Part shown: piece after piece, positions 24,548-33,378 of the stretch
How the letters are laid out: each line of letters starts with the position of its first letter
Position numbering within the stretch: position 1 is the stretch's first letter
Source: Microbacterium oryzae
GTDB taxonomy: Bacteria > Actinomycetota > Actinomycetes > Actinomycetales > Microbacteriaceae
Direction of reading: 5' to 3'
DNA: 64,000 nt
Assembly (NCBI RefSeq): GCF_009735645.1
Contig: NZ_CP032550.1
Location: 310,001-374,000, forward strand
The notes under the pieces: generated by a model
Databases searched by the model: none
What the model saw: the letters and a program-made list of their open reading frames with translations, nothing else
Told to the model about the DNA's origin: nothing
Position numbers and translations under genes: made by a program

Positions 24548-25975
24548 ATGACGCACACGACAGACGACGACGTCGGCCGTGCACCGAGCGCCCTCGACGA
24601 CCGGCCGCCGTTCGTCGGGGTGTTCGACCTCTTCACGATCGGCGTCGGACCGTCGAGCTCGCACACGGTGGGTCCCATGCGCGCCGCGGGCGCGTTCATC
24701 GCGTGCCTCGGCGACCGGCTCGCCGACGTCGCCCGCGTCGACGTCGACCTGTTCGGATCGCTCGCCGCCACGGGCGCCGGGCACGGCACCTTCACGGCGG
24801 TGCTCGTCGGGCTCGAGGGGTGCCGCCCCGAGGCGGTCCGCGCCGACGAGATCGCCGCCCGTGCCGCCCGCATCGAACGCGAGGGCACCGTCCTGCTGGG
24901 CGGGGTCGTCGCGGTGCCGCTGCGCGCGGCCGACATCCGGCTCCGGCCGCTGACCATCCTCGCCCGCCACACCAACGCGATGCGGTTCACCGCGCGGGAT
25001 GGCCGGGGCGAGGTCGTCGAGGAGGGCGTCTGGTACTCGGTCGGCGGCGGCTTCATCGTGCGCGACGGCGAGGAGGCGGCGGGTCGGGCCGCGCCGGTGC
25101 CGCACCCGTTCGGCACCGCCGCCGAGCTGCTGACGATCTGCGCCGCCGAGGGCGCGGGGGTGGCGGAGATCGCGCACCGGAACGAGTGCGCGCTGCGCTC
25201 CGCGCATGACGTGCGCGAGGGCATCCTGCGCATCCGCGACGCCATGGACGAGTGCATCGCCGCGGGCACCCGTCACACCGGCGACCTGCCGGGCGGCCTC
25301 GGCGTGCATCGACGCGCGCCGGGATGGCACGCGCGCCTGCTGCAGGAGGACGCCGACCGCGGACCGGGCTTCGCGCAGGAATGGGTCAACCTCGTCGCGC
25401 TGGCCGTCAACGAGGAGAACGCCGCAGGCGGCCGCGTCGTGACGGCGCCCACGAACGGCGCGGCCGGGATCATCCCCGCCGTCCTCCACTACGCCACGCA
25501 CTACACGCCCGCGGCGGCCGCCGGCCGGCACCGGGATGACATCGCCGTCGAGTTCCTGCTGACCGCCGCCGCGATCGGGTCGATCTACAAGAACCGCGCG
25601 TCGATCTCCGGCGCCGAGGTCGGGTGCCAGGGCGAGGTGGGCTCGGCGTCGTCGATGGCGGCGGGCGCGCTCGCCGCGGTCCTCGGCGGCACGCCGGCGC
25701 AGGTCGAGAACGCGGCCGAGATCGCGATGGAGCACAACCTCGGCCTCACGTGCGACCCCGTCGGGGGTCTGGTGCAGATTCCCTGCATCGAGCGCAATGC
25801 GATCGGATCGGGCAAGGCCGTCAACGCCGCGCGGATGGCCCTCTGGGGAGATGGGACGCACCGCGTCTCGCTGGATGCCGTCATCGAGACCATGCGGCAG
25901 ACCGGCCGCGACATGAGCGACAAGTACAAGGAGACCGCGCGGGGCGGACTGGCCGTCAACGTGGTCGAATGCTGA
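24548..25975 (+). CDS. sdaA: L-serine ammonia-lyase, iron-sulfur type
   Basis: The 475-residue single-chain enzyme deaminates L-serine to pyruvate. The N-terminal beta domain starts [22 protein letters not shown], typical of the family. The alpha domain holds the catalytic [4Fe-4S] cluster ligands: Cys in [13 protein letters not shown] and two in [14 protein letters not shown]. The ATG at 24548 has GGGAG 8 bases upstream; an earlier in-frame ATG at 24485 lies inside the riboswitch. Its place under the glycine riboswitch and before gcvTHP suggests glycine, serine and one-carbon units are degraded together. Confidence 0.95.
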   Translation: MTHTTDDDVGRAPSALDDRPPFVGVFDLFTIGVGPSSSHTVGPMRAAGAFIACLGDRLADVARVDVDLFGSLAATGAGHGTFTAVLVGLEGCRPEAVRADEIAARAARIEREGTVLLGGVVAVPLRAADIRLRPLTILARHTNAMRFTARDGRGEVVEEGVWYSVGGGFIVRDGEEAAGRAAPVPHPFGTAAELLTICAAEGAGVAEIAHRNECALRSAHDVREGILRIRDAMDECIAAGTRHTGDLPGGLGVHRRAPGWHARLLQEDADRGPGFAQEWVNLVALAVNEENAAGGRVVTAPTNGAAGIIPAVLHYATHYTPAAAAGRHRDDIAVEFLLTAAAIGSIYKNRASISGAEVGCQGEVGSASSMAAGALAAVLGGTPAQVENAAEIAMEHNLGLTCDPVGGLVQIPCIERNAIGSGKAVNAARMALWGDGTHRVSLDAVIETMRQTGRDMSDKYKETARGGLAVNVVEC

Positions 25976-25985
25976 GGAGAAACGC

Positions 25986-27109
<1,124 letters not shown>

Positions 27110-27113
<4 letters not shown>

Positions 27114-27490
27114 CCGACCTCAACGCGCTGCTCTACACCCCCGAGCACGAGTGGATCCGCATCGACGACGACATCGCGACGATCGGAATCACCGACTACG
27201 CCGCCGACCAGCTGGGCGACGTCGTCTACGTCGACCTGCCGCAGGCCGGCGCCGCCGTGACCGCGGGCCAGGTCATGGGCGAGATCGAGTCGACGAAGTC
27301 GGTCTCGGAGCTCTACGCGCCCGTCGACGGCACCGTCGTCGAGGTGAACGAGGCCGTGGACGCGGACCCCGACACGGTCAACGCCTCGCCGTTCGAGGAC
27401 GCGTGGCTCGTGAAGGTGCGCCTCTCGGGCGCCCCCGCCGGCCTCCTCGACCGCGCCGCGTACACCGCTCTCACGGGTGCCGAGGCGTGA
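27110..27490 (+). CDS. gcvH: glycine cleavage system H protein
   Basis: The 126-residue lipoyl carrier shuttles the aminomethyl group between GcvP and GcvT. It has [36 protein letters not shown] and the lipoylation site in [18 protein letters not shown], with Lys at about residue 63. The tail continues about ten residues past the usual helix. ATGA overlap with gcvT and GTGA overlap with gcvP show tight coupling. A lipoyl ligase or synthase is not present in this window. Confidence 0.96.
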
Positions 27491-30387
27491 GCGCCGGCGC
27501 CTTCGGAGAGTACGCCGCCCGCCACATCGGGACGAGCGCCGACGACCAGCAGCGGATGGCCGCCGCCGTCGGCGTGCGCGCCGGCGACACCGTCATGTCC
27601 ACCGCCGTCCCCGGGGTCATCCGCGGCCTCGGCGAGGCGGGCACGGCCATCCCGCAGGAGGGGGTGTCGGAGGCGGCCGCACTGGCGGAGCTCCGCGAGC
27701 TCGCCGGCCGCAACCGCGTGCTCTCGCCCATGATCGGGCTGGGCTACAGCGACACGCTCACGCCGTCGGTCATCCAGCGGAACGTGCTGGAGAACCCGTC
27801 CTGGTACACCGCGTACACGCCGTACCAGCCGGAGATCTCGCAGGGGCGCCTCGAGGCACTGCTGAACTTCCAGACCATGGTCGCCGACCTCGCCGGGCTG
27901 CCCGTCGCGAACGCGTCCATGCTCGACGAGGCCACCGCCGCCGTCGAGGGCATGCTCGTCGCGCGCCGTGCGGTGCGCGGCGGCTCCGATGTGTTCGTCG
28001 TGGACGCCGACGCGCTGCCGCAGACGAAGGCCGTGCTGCGCGTGCGCGCGGAGGCCGTGGGCGTCGAGCTCGTCGAGGTGGACCTCGCCGGCGGCGCCGA
28101 GCTGCCGGAGTCGGTGTTCGGCGCGCTCGTGCAGTACCCGGGAGCCTCGGGCCGCGTGTGGAACCCGCAGGGCGTCATCGACGCCGTGCACGTCGCGGGC
28201 GGGCAGGCCGTCGTCGCGGCGGACCTCCTCGCGCTCACGCTCATCGCCTCGCCCGGCTCGCTCGGCGCGGACATCGTCGTGGGATCCTCGCAGCGCTTCG
28301 GCGTCCCGCTCGGCTTCGGCGGCCCGCACGCGGGCTACATGGTCGTGCGCCAGGGCCTCGAGCGGCAGCTGCCGGGGCGCCTCGTCGGCGTCTCGAAGGA
28401 CGCCGACGGGCAGCTCGCCTACCGGCTCGCGCTGCAGACGCGCGAGCAGCACATCCGCCGCGAGAAGGCGACGAGCAACATCTGCACCGCGCAGGTGCTG
28501 CTGGCCGTGATGGCGGCGATGTACGCCGTCTATCACGGGCCGGATGGCCTCCGCGCGATCGCCGCGGACGTGCAGGACAAGACGGCGCGGCTGCGCGCGG
28601 CGCTCGTGGCCGCGGGCGCGGACGTCGTCGACGGCGCGCACTTCGACACGCTGCGCGTGCGCGTGCCGGGTCGCGCGGCCGAGGTCGTCGCCGCCGCGCA
28701 CGACGCCGGCGTGCTGCTGCACCGCGCGGACGCCGACACAGTCGGGGTCTCCGTCGGCGAGGCGACGACGGAGGCGGACCTCGCCGCCGTCGCGCGCGCG
28801 TTCGGGGCTGCGGATGCCGGGGCCGCTTCCGATTCGCCAGTGCGGGGGAGCCGCGAAACCGCCGCGGATCGTGTCGCCCGCACTGGCGAGTCGATCCGGG
28901 AGGAGCTGCGCCGCACCGAGCCGTTCCTCACGCACCCGGTCTTCACGAGCCACCGCTCGGAGACCGCCATGATGCGCTACCTCAAGCGGCTCGCCGACAA
29001 GGACTACGCGCTCGACCGCGGCATGATCCCGCTCGGATCCTGCACGATGAAGCTCAACGCGGCCACCGCGATGGCGTCGATCACGTGGCCCGAGTTCGGG
29101 CGCATCCACCCGTTCGCGCCGCGGGAGGACGTCGCGGGCTACCTCGAGCTCATCGACCAGCTCGAGGGATGGCTCGCCGACCTCACCGGCTACGACGCGG
29201 TCTCGCTGCAGCCGAACGCCGGGTCGCAGGGCGAGCTCGCCGGGCTCCTCGCCATCCGCGGCTACCACCGCTCGCGCGGCGATGAGAACCGCGACGTGTG
29301 CCTTATCCCCTCGTCCGCGCACGGTACGAACGCCGCGTCCGCGGTGCTCGCCGGCATGCGGGTCGTCGTGGTGGCGTGCGACGAGCAGGGCAACGTCGAC
29401 CTCGACGACCTGCGCGCGAAGATCGCCGCGCACGCCGAGGCGCTGTCGGCGCTCATGATCACCTACCCGTCCACGCACGGCGTGTACGAGCACGACGTGC
29501 TCGACATCACCGCGGCCGTGCACGACGCCGGCGGTCAGGTGTACATCGACGGTGCGAACCTCAACGCGCTGCTCGGGCACGCCCGCTTCGGCGACCTCGG
29601 CGGCGATGTCTCGCACCTCAACCTGCACAAGACGTTCGCCATCCCGCACGGCGGCGGCGGACCGGGCGTCGGCCCGGTCGCGGCGAAGGCGCACCTCGCG
29701 GCGTTCCTGCCGTCGCACGCGTTCGCGCAGGGCGAGGGCGACACCGAGGGGATCGGCCCCGTCTCGGCAGCGCCCTACGGCTCCGCCGGCATCCTGCCGA
29801 TCTCGTGGGCGTACGTGCGGATGATGGGGCTCGAGGGCCTCACGCAGGCGACCGACGCCGCGGTCCTCGCGGCGAACTACGTCGCCGCGCGCCTCGCCGA
29901 GCACTACCCGGTGCTCTACGCGGGCGAGGAGGGGCGCGTGGCGCACGAGTGCATCCTCGACCTGCGGCCGCTCAAGGCCGAGACCGGCGTGAGCGTCGAC
30001 GACGTGGCCAAGCGCCTCATCGACTACGGCTTCCACGCGCCGACCATGTCGTTCCCCGTCGCGGGAACCCTCATGGTCGAGCCGACGGAGTCGGAGGACC
30101 TCGCCGAGCTCGACCGCTTCGTCGACGCGATGATCGCCATCCGCCGCGAAGCCGAGCGCGTGCACGCGGGGGAGTGGCCGCACGACGACAACCCGCTGGC
30201 GAACGCGCCGCACACCGCAGCGTCGGCGCTCGTCGGCGAGTGGAGCCATCCGTACTCGCGGGAGACGGGCGTGTACCCGGCCGGCGTCGGCGAGGCGAAG
30301 TACTGGCCGCCGGTGCGCCGGATCGACCAGGCCTACGGCGACCGCAACCTCGTCTGCGCCTGCCCGCCGATCGACGCGTTCGCCTAA
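27487..30387 (+). CDS. gcvP: glycine dehydrogenase (decarboxylating), P protein
   Basis: The 966-residue PLP enzyme decarboxylates glycine and loads the aminomethyl group on GcvH. Both halves of the long form are present: the N half starts [19 protein letters not shown] and the C half begins near [23 protein letters not shown]. The PLP lysine is in [18 protein letters not shown]. Residues 449-469, in the linker between the halves, are encoded by an imperfect palindrome, and the linker diverges from other GcvP proteins there; the frame stays open. The start GTG overlaps the gcvH stop. Confidence 0.96.
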   Translation: MSAGAFGEYAARHIGTSADDQQRMAAAVGVRAGDTVMSTAVPGVIRGLGEAGTAIPQEGVSEAAALAELRELAGRNRVLSPMIGLGYSDTLTPSVIQRNVLENPSWYTAYTPYQPEISQGRLEALLNFQTMVADLAGLPVANASMLDEATAAVEGMLVARRAVRGGSDVFVVDADALPQTKAVLRVRAEAVGVELVEVDLAGGAELPESVFGALVQYPGASGRVWNPQGVIDAVHVAGGQAVVAADLLALTLIASPGSLGADIVVGSSQRFGVPLGFGGPHAGYMVVRQGLERQLPGRLVGVSKDADGQLAYRLALQTREQHIRREKATSNICTAQVLLAVMAAMYAVYHGPDGLRAIAADVQDKTARLRAALVAAGADVVDGAHFDTLRVRVPGRAAEVVAAAHDAGVLLHRADADTVGVSVGEATTEADLAAVARAFGAADAGAASDSPVRGSRETAADRVARTGESIREELRRTEPFLTHPVFTSHRSETAMMRYLKRLADKDYALDRGMIPLGSCTMKLNAATAMASITWPEFGRIHPFAPREDVAGYLELIDQLEGWLADLTGYDAVSLQPNAGSQGELAGLLAIRGYHRSRGDENRDVCLIPSSAHGTNAASAVLAGMRVVVVACDEQGNVDLDDLRAKIAAHAEALSALMITYPSTHGVYEHDVLDITAAVHDAGGQVYIDGANLNALLGHARFGDLGGDVSHLNLHKTFAIPHGGGGPGVGPVAAKAHLAAFLPSHAFAQGEGDTEGIGPVSAAPYGSAGILPISWAYVRMMGLEGLTQATDAAVLAANYVAARLAEHYPVLYAGEEGRVAHECILDLRPLKAETGVSVDDVAKRLIDYGFHAPTMSFPVAGTLMVEPTESEDLAELDRFVDAMIAIRREAERVHAGEWPHDDNPLANAPHTAASALVGEWSHPYSRETGVYPAGVGEAKYWPPVRRIDQAYGDRNLVCACPPIDAFA
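28831..28892 (+). repeat. palindromic insertion element inside gcvP
   Basis: GATTCGCCAGTGCGGG at 28831-28846 and CCCGCACTGGCGAGTC at 28877-28892 pair at 15 of 16 positions around a 30-base centre. The element begins exactly on a codon boundary and encodes residues 449-469. Confidence 0.75.
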
Positions 30388-30402
30388 CCCCGGCGCTTCC
30401 TC

Positions 30403-30475
30403 CCGCGAGACCTCATCCCGGGCGCGAGACCTCCACGGCCACGTGGGGTCTCGCGCCGGGGGTGAGGTCTCGCGG
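30403..30475. terminator. 73-base nested hairpin, bidirectional terminator or repeat element
   Basis: CCGCGAGACCTCA pairs with TGAGGTCTCGCGG over 13 bases; inside it GGCGCGAGACC pairs with GGTCTCGCGCC over 11 bases, and CCACG with CGTGG at the tip. The outer and inner arms repeat the same CGCGAGACCTC. It lies between convergent gcvP and the NUDIX gene. Confidence 0.8.
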
Positions 30476-30489
30476 CGTGAACGGACCCG

Positions 30490-30969
30490 TCAGCGCTCGA
30501 AGCGGGCGCGATCCGAGCCGGCCACGGCCATCCGGATGCGCTCGCGCATCTCGGGGTCGACGTCGTCGAGGTCGTCCACGCGGCGCCACAGCGCCTCGGT
30601 GTTCTCGCCGTCGGCGGGGCGCGGCTCGCCGGCGACGTACCGGAAGCGGAAGACGAGGTCGAGGTACTGCGAGCGGTCGCCGTTCGGGTAGACCATCGGC
30701 GGCAGGGTGTTCACCCACACGAGGGTCTCGGGCTCGGCGATGACGTCGGCCTCCTCGAGCACCTCGCGCGCGGCGGCCGCTGCGGGCTGCTCGCCCGGAT
30801 CGATGATCCCGGTGACGGGCGTGAGGCGCGCGTTGTCGGTGCGGCGGACGAGGAGGACCTCCTGCTCCGCGCCCTCGCCGCGCAGGACGACCGCGGTGAC
30901 GCCGGTCAGCCACAGCAGCTCCGTCCCGATCTTCTCGCGCAGCCGGAGGATGAAGTCGGGGGTCGCCAT
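30490..30969 (-). CDS. NUDIX hydrolase
   Basis: The 159-residue protein carries a Nudix fold with GVTAVVLRGEGAEQEVLLVRRTDNARLTPVTGIIDPGEQPAAAAAREVLEEADV. The catalytic R-E-x-x-E-E is intact in AREVLEEADV, so hydrolysis of a nucleoside diphosphate linked to another moiety is likely. The substrate is unknown. Its ATG lies 6 bases after TAGGAT on the minus strand, so the mRNA should be leaderless, and only 38 bases separate it from the divergent GNAT start. Confidence 0.88.
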   Translation of the reverse strand: MATPDFILRLREKIGTELLWLTGVTAVVLRGEGAEQEVLLVRRTDNARLTPVTGIIDPGEQPAAAAAREVLEEADVIAEPETLVWVNTLPPMVYPNGDRSQYLDLVFRFRYVAGEPRPADGENTEALWRRVDDLDDVDPEMRERIRMAVAGSDRARFER

Positions 30970-30975
30970 GGCCCG

Positions 30976-30981
30976 ATCCTA
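30976..30981 (-). promoter_or_regulatory. -10 box of the NUDIX gene
   Basis: TAGGAT on the minus strand ends 6 bases before the ATG at 30969 and occupies the expected -35 zone of the divergent GNAT promoter. Confidence 0.6.
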
Positions 30982-30995
30982 TGCGGCCGCCCCGA

Positions 30996-31001
30996 TAGCG
31001 T
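30996..31001 (+). promoter_or_regulatory. -10 box of the GNAT pair
   Basis: TAGCGT ends 6 bases before the GTG at 31008 and lies in the expected -35 zone of the NUDIX promoter. Confidence 0.6.
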
Positions 31002-31007
31002 GGACGC

Positions 31008-31607
31008 GTGGACTTCGCTGCGACCCCCGTGCTCGAGAACGACTTCGTGCGGCTGGAGCCGCTGCGCCCCGCGCACTCCGACGACCTCGCCGCGGCGGTG
31101 GCGGTGGACGACCTCTGGCGCACCTGGTACACGCGCATCCCTGCACCCGAGCGGATGGCCGAGGAGATCGTGCGCCGTCTGGCCGAGCAGGAGGCGGGGC
31201 GGATGGCGCCGTGGGCGATCGTCGACGCCGCCTCAGGTCGGGCGGTGGGGATGACCACGTACCTGCACATCGAGCCGGATCACCGGCGCCTGGAGATCGG
31301 GTCGACGTGGATCGGCACGGCAGCGCAGGGGACCGGCATCAACCCCGCCGCCAAGCTGCTGCTCCTCGAGCGGGCGTTCGACGTGCTCGGCTGCATCTGC
31401 GTGCAGCTCTGCACGCACTGGCACAACCACCAGTCGCGTGCGGCCATCGCCCGGCTCGGCGCGAAGCAGGACGGCGTGCTCCGCAGCCACGCGATCTTCC
31501 CGGACGGCCACGTCCGCGACACCGTGATGTTCTCGATCATCGAGCCGGAGTGGCCCGCCGTGCGCCGGGGTCTCGAGGCGCGTCTGGCGCGGCGGGGCGC
31601 GGCGTGA
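31008..31607 (+). CDS. GNAT family acetyltransferase, RimJ/RimL type
   Basis: The 199-residue protein resembles RimJ/RimL-type acetyltransferases: VLENDFVRLEPLRPAHSDDL at the start, EIGSTWIGTAAQGTGINPAAKLLLL for acetyl-CoA binding (Q-G-T-G instead of R-G-x-G) and THWHNHQSRAAIARLGAKQDGVLRSH. The family acetylates protein N-termini or small amines; the acceptor here is not known. GTG at 31008 is fixed by TAGCGT ending 6 bases upstream. Its stop overlaps the start of a second GNAT gene. Confidence 0.88.
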   Translation: MDFAATPVLENDFVRLEPLRPAHSDDLAAAVAVDDLWRTWYTRIPAPERMAEEIVRRLAEQEAGRMAPWAIVDAASGRAVGMTTYLHIEPDHRRLEIGSTWIGTAAQGTGINPAAKLLLLERAFDVLGCICVQLCTHWHNHQSRAAIARLGAKQDGVLRSHAIFPDGHVRDTVMFSIIEPEWPAVRRGLEARLARRGAA

Positions 31608-32035
31608 CCTCCGACGCCGCCGCGACCACGGCCATCCGCCCCCTCGTCGACGCGGACGTGGACGCCGTCTTCGCGCTGTGGCACGCCGTCGGTCTCACGC
31701 GCCCGTGGAACGACCCGCATGAGGACATCCGGCGAGCCCGCGCCGTGTCGCCCGAGCTCCTGCTCGTCGCGGAGCATGATGGTGCGGTCGTGGGCACGGT
31801 GATGGCGGGCTACGACGGTCACCGCGGCTGGCTCCACTACGTCGCGAGCGCGCGACCCGGTGCCGGGCGCGCCCTCGTGGCGGAGGCGGAGCGGCGCCTC
31901 GTCGCCCTCGGCTGCCCCAAGGTCATGCTCATGGTGCGCTCGGACAACGCCGGCGTCCTCGGCTACTACGACTCCCTCGGCTACGACCGCGACGCGGTCC
32001 TGGTGGCGGGGAAGCGGCTGATCCCCGACGCGTGA
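31604..32035 (+). CDS. GNAT family acetyltransferase, YpeA-like
   Basis: The 143-residue protein shows IRPLVDADVDAVFALWHAVGLTRPWNDPHEDI, VVGTVMAGYDGHRGWLHYVAS and LGCPKVMLMVRSDNAGVLGYYDSLGY, matching YpeA-type acetyltransferases, though the acetyl-CoA loop is shortened (ARPGAGRALVAEAERRL). GTG at 31604 overlaps the upstream GNAT stop, so the two are coupled. The TGA stop at 32033-32035 lies in the outermost bases of the left repeat array of the neighbouring element, so the array's insertion or growth has not cut the gene. Confidence 0.88.
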   Translation: MTSDAAATTAIRPLVDADVDAVFALWHAVGLTRPWNDPHEDIRRARAVSPELLLVAEHDGAVVGTVMAGYDGHRGWLHYVASARPGAGRALVAEAERRLVALGCPKVMLMVRSDNAGVLGYYDSLGYDRDAVLVAGKRLIPDA

Positions 32036-32134
32036 CGAGCGTTCGGAGCACTGGGGCTAGCGCTCGGAGCGCTAGGACTAGCGTCGGGCGGCGAGGCTAG
32101 CGCTCGGAGCGCTAGTCTCGGCGACGAACGCTAG
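32036..32134 (+). repeat. left array of five 19-bp palindromic units
   Basis: Units start at 32036, 32057, 32078, 32097 and 32116. Those at 32057 and 32097 are identical perfect palindromes with a single central G (CTAGCGCTCGGAGCGCTAG). The others are degenerate or keep one half. CTAG, rare elsewhere in this window, occurs six times. Confidence 0.9.
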
Positions 32135-32279
32135 TCGCGTGTCGGTGCGGGGCGTATCGCGACACGTTCGGACATCTCGGCGGCAGCGCGGGAGCCCCAC
32201 GGCGCGTGCACAGCCGCGCCGCGCAGCGTGTCGACGTCCACAGATTCCCTGTCGCGCATGTCGCGGGGGCGCGGCTCGT

Positions 32280-32285
32280 CATGCT
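32280..32285 (+). promoter_or_regulatory. possible -10 box of the AbiEi/DUF559-like gene
   Basis: CATGCT ends 6 bases before ATG 32292, the same spacing as other predicted leaderless genes, though its first base is not T. Confidence 0.4.
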
Positions 32286-32291
32286 CCTCCT

Positions 32292-33242
32292 ATGACGGAG
32301 GAGATGCAGCTGCACCGCACGGGCCGCGATTCGAGCGTCCGGGCGCTTCGACAGGAGCTCGGGCCGCTCGAAGACCTGCGGCGAGGCATGCACGCGTCGA
32401 GTGAGGAATGGCATGTGCTGCCGTCACACGAGCGCTACGCCCTGCGCGTCGCCGCGGCTATCGCGGTGCTGCGCGACCCGATCCTGTGTCTCGAGTCCGC
32501 GGCTGTGGTCTGGGGCCTGCCCGTATTCGGCGAGCCGAACGAAATCCACACGCTGCACGTCGGGCGCGGGCACTCCTACCGCCGGAAGGACGTCTTCGCA
32601 CATACCAGCAGCAGGAGTCGGGATATCGTCCGCATCCGCGGGGTGCGCGTCACGTCTCTTCTCGAGACGACGATCGATCTCGCGCGCGTGATGCCCCTGG
32701 CATTCGCGGTCGCCGTGTTCGACCGAGCCCTTCGGATGGGTCTCCTGGTGGGAGACATCGAGGGCCGAGTCCAGCAGGCCGTCGGGTGCCGCGGGACGCA
32801 AGCGCTGCGGCGGGCGCTGGAGATGTCCGATGTCCGATCGGAGTCGGTCCTCGAGAGCATCAGCCGCGTGGTGATCCATCTCCTGGGGTTCGAGGCACCC
32901 GAGTTGCAGGTCGAGTTCGAGATCGACGGCGAGATCCGCCGGGTCGACGCGTGGTGGCCATCCGTCGGTGTGATCGGCGAAGCGGATGGCAAGGTCAAGT
33001 ACCAGCAGGACGACCCGTCGCTCACGTCCGCGGTCCTCGTCGATGAGCGCCGACGAGAGAAGCAGCTTCAGGTCGCCGCCGGCCGAGTGATCCGCTGGGA
33101 CTGGTCGGACGTCGTGCGCGTGACACCGCTGGAGCGCATTCTGCTCGCGGCCGGCGTGCCGCGTCCGCGCCCAGCCGCGCCCAACATCCACGCGGCGCTG
33201 CGAAATCCGCGTTCCGATCAGCCGCAGCGCCCACGAGGCTAG
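32292..33242 (+). CDS. AbiEi-like / DUF559 (Vsr-like nuclease fold) protein inside repeat element
   Basis: The 316-residue protein has an N-terminal part like actinobacterial AbiEi-family proteins (YALRVAAAIAVLRDPILCLESAAVVWGLPV, then VRVTSLLETTIDLARVMPLAFAVAVFDRAL). The C-terminal part resembles DUF559/Vsr-type nucleases: a strand ending RRVDAWW, then VIGEADGKVKY (E-x-D-G-K, possible PD-(D/E)XK metal site), DERRREKQLQ and RVIRWDWSDV. Full activity is unproven. No AbiEii toxin gene is adjacent. The TAG stop at 33240-33242 lies in the first unit of the right repeat array. Start ATG 32292 is uncertain; ATG 32304 is the alternative. Function is not known. Confidence 0.72.
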   Translation: MTEEMQLHRTGRDSSVRALRQELGPLEDLRRGMHASSEEWHVLPSHERYALRVAAAIAVLRDPILCLESAAVVWGLPVFGEPNEIHTLHVGRGHSYRRKDVFAHTSSRSRDIVRIRGVRVTSLLETTIDLARVMPLAFAVAVFDRALRMGLLVGDIEGRVQQAVGCRGTQALRRALEMSDVRSESVLESISRVVIHLLGFEAPELQVEFEIDGEIRRVDAWWPSVGVIGEADGKVKYQQDDPSLTSAVLVDERRREKQLQVAAGRVIRWDWSDVVRVTPLERILLAAGVPRPRPAAPNIHAALRNPRSDQPQRPRG

Positions 33243-33337
33243 CGCTCGTCGTCGAGGCTAGCGTTCCGAGCGCTAGCTTGAGCGACCAGCACTAGCCCTA
33301 GCGTTCCGAACGCTAGCCCTGGTGCTCCGAGCGCTAG
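33239..33337 (-). repeat. right array of five 19-bp palindromic units, inverted copy
   Basis: Units start at 33239, 33258, 33277, 33298 and 33319. The unit at 33298 is a perfect palindrome (CTAGCGTTCCGAACGCTAG) with central C, where the left array has central G. CTAG occurs seven times. It also lies between convergent genes and may act as a terminator. Confidence 0.9.
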
Positions 33338-33378
33338 TCACCGGAATCCACCGGCCCGGGGGGCCCGCCCCGAGCGCC

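Larger units (their letters stand above)
32032..33341. mobile_element. candidate element: nuclease-like gene between 99-bp inverted palindrome arrays
   Basis: The left array (32036-32134) and right array (33239-33337) are inverted copies: 80 of 99 positions agree by hand without gaps, and 4 further bases match outside (GTGA and TCAC). Each has five 19-base units at the same spacing, 19+19+19+2+19+2+19 when both are read from the gene outward. The single gene inside ends in the first unit of the right array. No target-site duplication is visible. Mobility is inference; the repeat structure is seen directly. Confidence 0.6.

Noticed and set aside
32292..33242. A classical AbiE type IV toxin-antitoxin pair
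   Set aside because: No AbiEii nucleotidyltransferase toxin gene lies next to it, and the C-terminal part looks like a DUF559/Vsr-type nuclease.
32036..33337. CRISPR-like reading of the repeated CTAG units
   Set aside because: Units abut or are 2 bases apart, so there are no spacers, and the units are palindromes in two inverted blocks around a gene.
32031..33346. Target-site duplication around the repeat element
   Set aside because: Bases just outside show an inverted match (GTGA/TCAC) but no direct repeat.
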